Below the pieces are notes generated by a model that was not told the DNA's origin, did not search any database, and worked only from the letters and a program-made list of their open reading frames with translations. A DNA stretch of 30,936 bases from a virus, in IMG/VR virus record IMGVR_UViG_3300020433_000032, positions 1 to 30,936 of that record. The stretch is one strand, 5' to 3'. Position numbers and translations under genes: made by a program. This document shows, piece after piece, positions 29,535-30,936 of this stretch (the stretch's first letter is position 1; the number at the start of each line of letters is the position of its first letter).

Positions 29535-29876
29535 ATGGCATTAAAATATTGCCAAAGTCATAAGTGCCATACTTACGACACAAAGGACAGAAAACGTGGT
29601 TCCAAAGAAAATCGTACAAATCAAACCAGAAGAAGAAGTAATTTCTATTATGGAAAGGGAAATTTTTGCTCATTGAATTGCTATAATGATTGGGCAGACC
29701 AATTTATGGATAGAGCCATAGATAGTATATCTGGTAGATTACACGAACCATTAATCTTGAATGAACAAAATGCGTGGCGAAAAGTTTATAACCATAGATA
29801 TTGGCATGATAGAACTTTACCACGATATGTTGAGGTCAATATGATTTCTGGTCAAGAACGACCTTGTGAACAATAG
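29535..29876 (+). CDS. Small zinc-finger-like phage protein, 113 aa
   Basis: The open frame extends to an ATG at 29424, but that codon lies inside the promoter, so the first usable start is the ATG at 29535, preceded by AAAGGA. The protein has C-Q-S-H-K-C-H-T-Y near its start and F-C-S-L-N-C-Y-N-D-W in the middle, a Cys-x4-Cys ... Cys-x3-Cys layout of a treble-clef or ribbon zinc site. Between them is a basic R-R-R-S segment, with A-W-R-K-V-Y-N-H-R-Y-W-H after the second pair. I recall this protein type from marine phages with no assigned role. Nucleic-acid binding is plausible. Confidence 0.75.
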   Translation: MALKYCQSHKCHTYDTKDRKRGSKENRTNQTRRRSNFYYGKGNFCSLNCYNDWADQFMDRAIDSISGRLHEPLILNEQNAWRKVYNHRYWHDRTLPRYVEVNMISGQERPCEQ

Positions 29877-29897
29877 GTTTCATCTGTCCTTGATGAA

Positions 29898-29938
29898 AGG
29901 GTAGTTTAGAATAATTCTAAACTGCCCTTATTTTTTTT
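29898..29938 (+). terminator. Rho-independent terminator after the zinc-finger-like gene
   Basis: A 14-bp stem (AGGGTAGTTTAGAA with TTCTAAACTGCCCT, one G-T pair) and a TAA loop are followed by TA and eight T. This is a textbook intrinsic terminator on the plus strand, 22 bases after the stop codon. Confidence 0.9.
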
Positions 29939-29948
29939 GGGTGGGCCC
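29939..29948 (+). repeat. GGGTGGGCCC element, copy 2
   Basis: Identical to the word at 27677-27686 and followed likewise by one variable base, CCC and a nearby CAAGC. Together with the next four bases (GCCC) it makes a near-perfect 14-base dyad. It lies directly after the terminator. Confidence 0.5.
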
Positions 29949-30001
29949 GCCCAGTATCTTCAAGCCCACAAGCTGTCAAGAAAATTATTTTTATTTTTAT
30001 C

Positions 30002-30030
30002 TTGATTAAATTTTTAATCTGGGATATTCT
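30002..30030 (+). promoter_or_regulatory. Candidate promoter with AT palindrome for the 131-aa gene
   Basis: TTGATT (30002-30007) and TATTCT (30025-30030) are 17 bases apart, each four of six matches. The -35 overlaps the palindrome GATTAAA-TT-TTTAATC (30004-30019). The gene's AAAGGA and ATG follow about 20 bases later. An upstream terminator makes a new promoter here likely. Confidence 0.4.
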
Positions 30031-30053
30031 GGGTTATTAACGAAAGGAAAAAT

Positions 30054-30449
30054 ATGGGACTAGACCAATACGCTGGACTTCGAGATAGTAAAGGTGAAGT
30101 TCACGATAAATTTTATTGGCGCAAACATGCAAGACTACAGGTGTTCATGTCTAGGCAGTTCAATAAACAAAAAAAGGAACAGGAACATAATACACATGAC
30201 GACCTGCAACATCTAGGGTTTAATGGTGGTCAAGGTGGTGTTACAATTACTGAAGACTTAATCAAGGACTTAGAAGAGGCAATCAAGAATGGTTATTACG
30301 ATTACTTTGCCTCTGATGGTTTCTTCTGGGGACAACAGTTTCAGGAAGAGCAAGTCAACGAATACAAAGCCCAAGATGAAGAGTTTTTAAAATGGGCAAA
30401 AGAACAGGTCAAAGCTGGTCGGCAAATCGGCTACGATTGTTCTTGGTAA
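30054..30449 (+). CDS. Conserved phage protein, MGLDQYA-type, 131 aa
   Basis: The protein begins MGLDQYAGLRDSKGE and continues F-Y-W-R-K-H-A-R-L-Q-V-F-M, then F-N-G-G-Q-G-G-V-T-I-T-E-D-L-I (55-69), D-G-F-F-W-G-Q (88-94) and ends Q-I-G-Y-D-C-S-W. The M-G-L-D-Q-Y-A, Y-W-R-K-H-x-R-L-Q and G-F-F-x-G motifs mark a well-spread small phage protein family with no proven activity. Strong AAAGGA upstream sets the start. It sits alone between a terminator and its own terminator. The C-terminal half is a charged helix. It is not likely to be an enzyme of central metabolism. Confidence 0.78.
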   Translation: MGLDQYAGLRDSKGEVHDKFYWRKHARLQVFMSRQFNKQKKEQEHNTHDDLQHLGFNGGQGGVTITEDLIKDLEEAIKNGYYDYFASDGFFWGQQFQEEQVNEYKAQDEEFLKWAKEQVKAGRQIGYDCSW

Positions 30450-30454
30450 ATAAA

Positions 30455-30483
30455 ATTTGAGGGCGAAAGCCCTCAAATATTTT
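30455..30483 (+). terminator. Rho-independent terminator with GAAA loop
   Basis: ATTTGAGGGC and GCCCTCAAAT form a perfect 10-bp stem capped by a GAAA tetraloop, followed by ATTTT. It starts 6 bases after the stop of the 131-aa gene on the plus strand. Confidence 0.85.
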
Positions 30484-30583
30484 GGGCTATTGGTGAGGAG
30501 TATAAACCTCTACAATCATAGGTTGTGTCGGGGATTCCTTAAACTGATAATGTTACGACTCAGGTGACCTACGAGCCAAGGCC

Positions 30584-30605
30584 CAAGCTATCCAGGTTTC
30601 AAGCT
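30584..30605 (+). repeat. 22-bp imperfect direct repeat, copy 1
   Basis: Pattern CAAGCT-N3-CAGGTT-N-CAAGCT. The second copy at 30681-30702 has the same 18 fixed bases and spacing; only the four N positions differ. It overlaps the left arm of the 12-bp inverted repeat. Confidence 0.7.
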
Positions 30606-30676
30606 GTGGATACACAGACAGGCCAGTTGCCCGGGCTATTAAAATAAAGCACGCAGGCCTCGACCTTGAAACCTGG
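30592..30676 (+). repeat. 12-bp inverted repeat enclosing 61 bases
   Basis: CCAGGTTTCAAG (30592-30603) and CTTGAAACCTGG (30665-30676) are perfect reverse complements. The interior contains CTGTG-GATA-CACAG (30604-30617) and AGGCC/GGCCT (30620-30624, 30656-30660), so an RNA would fold into a closed three-way junction. Confidence 0.75.
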
Positions 30677-30680
30677 GCCA

Positions 30681-30702
30681 CAAGCTTGACAGGTTACAAG
30701 CT
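30681..30702 (+). repeat. 22-bp imperfect direct repeat, copy 2
   Basis: Same CAAGCT-N3-CAGGTT-N-CAAGCT pattern as copy 1, 97 bases downstream and just after the right arm of the inverted repeat. Confidence 0.7.
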
Positions 30703-30785
30703 ATAAGATATTATAGGACCGGACCATCTAGCCCAGACTGTACAGCGATGTGGCAATGGATGGTCCACAGAAAGGATAAAAATTT

Positions 30786-30936
30786 ATGTTAAAAAAAGAA
30801 GCAAGAAAAATTACCGGCGGGCTGTCGAAGCCGTCGAAGATGCCAGGACCAGCGCACAACCTGCCCGCTGTTGCATGTAAGACTGGCGCCAAGCTGGTCA
30901 AGATCCCAGGCTCTGTTTGCGCTGGCTGTTACGCTC
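30786..30936 (+). CDS. GP88-like phage protein, partial (N-terminal 50 aa)
   Basis: The start is the ATG at 30786 with AAAGGA upstream; the frame stays open to the window edge. The visible part, L-K-K-E-A-R-K-I-T-G-G-L-S-K-P-S-K-M-P, then C-K-T-G-A-K-L and I-P-G-S-V-C-A-G-C-Y-A, matches the start of the gene 88 (GP88) family of phages. That family carries conserved Cys residues whose role is unknown to me. Third codon positions here are markedly richer in G and C than in the rest of the window. The product is truncated only by the window end. Confidence 0.75.
   Translation, partial: MLKKEARKITGGLSKPSKMPGPAHNLPAVACKTGAKLVKIPGSVCAGCYA

Larger units (their letters stand above)
30484..30785 (+). 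ncRNA. Structured GC-richer spacer; candidate non-coding or leader RNA
   Basis: No plausible gene fills these 302 bases. They carry a 12-bp perfect inverted repeat (30592-30603 with 30665-30676) enclosing two smaller stems (30604-30617; 30620-30624 with 30656-30660), an 8-bp stem GGACCATC/GATGGTCC (30721-30728 with 30759-30766), and two direct repeats. The order of stems suggests a folded RNA with a multi-branched domain upstream of the GP88-like gene. It may be a leader regulator, a free small RNA or a DNA site. It fits no tRNA layout that I could find. Confidence 0.45.

Noticed and set aside
30484-30785. tRNA or tmRNA gene in the structured spacer
   Set aside because: No 7-bp acceptor stem with TTC-type T arm and 7-base anticodon loop could be placed; the stems have different sizes and nesting.
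1-30936. Prophage integration, transposon or insertion sequence
   Set aside because: No integrase, transposase, attachment-type repeat or terminal inverted repeat was seen; the gene order is that of a lytic-type structural module.

Overview
The window looks like the structural half of a tailed bacteriophage genome from a low-GC marine environment. Its gene families, the AT-rich base composition and the many small Lys/Arg-rich genes resemble uncultured marine phages and phages of SAR11-type alphaproteobacteria. That host assignment rests on remembered family resemblance and is not proved by the sequence. The large terminase, P22-like portal, gp4-like connector and lack of any tail-tube, sheath or tape-measure gene point to a short-tailed (podovirus-like) virion.

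Layout. From about 29.35 kb down to 1, all genes lie on the minus strand, so transcription runs right to left. In that order: an unknown 335-aa gene and two small genes (28.1-29.4 kb); a 256-bp spacer; the large terminase (26.1-27.6 kb); two large putative internal or ejection proteins (22.4-26.1 kb); the portal (19.8-22.3 kb); a small gene, a holin-like gene and a Gly-Gly-Arg-tagged gene; a dense run of very small basic proteins (17.2-18.7 kb); small helical genes and a GroES-like co-chaperonin; scaffold, conserved protein, decoration-like protein and major capsid protein (13.4-16.4 kb); then connector, neck and tail proteins (about 9.5-13.3 kb). The last part holds tail or fibre genes: a tandem-cupredoxin repeat protein, a fibre-like protein, a glycine-rich tip, four consecutive 2-oxoglutarate/Fe(II) oxygenase genes, a large virion protein and three short genes, the last cut by the window edge.

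The right end (29.4-30.9 kb) is plus strand: a small zinc-finger-like gene, a short conserved gene, a roughly 300-bp structured GC-richer spacer, and the 5' end of a GP88-like gene. A palindrome at 29410-29424 carries the -35 boxes of two divergent promoters and separates the two transcription directions.

How the genes may work together. Scaffold, capsid protein, portal and terminase build and fill the head, and the phage GroES homologue probably helps fold the capsid protein with the host chaperonin. The connector, neck and tail genes complete the particle. The four oxygenases sit inside the tail module next to the glycine-rich adhesin-like gene, and the cupredoxin domains are built into a repeat-rich tail protein. 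A tail module rich in iron and copper chemistry is the most unusual part of the window. No replication, integrase or recognisable endolysin gene is visible here.
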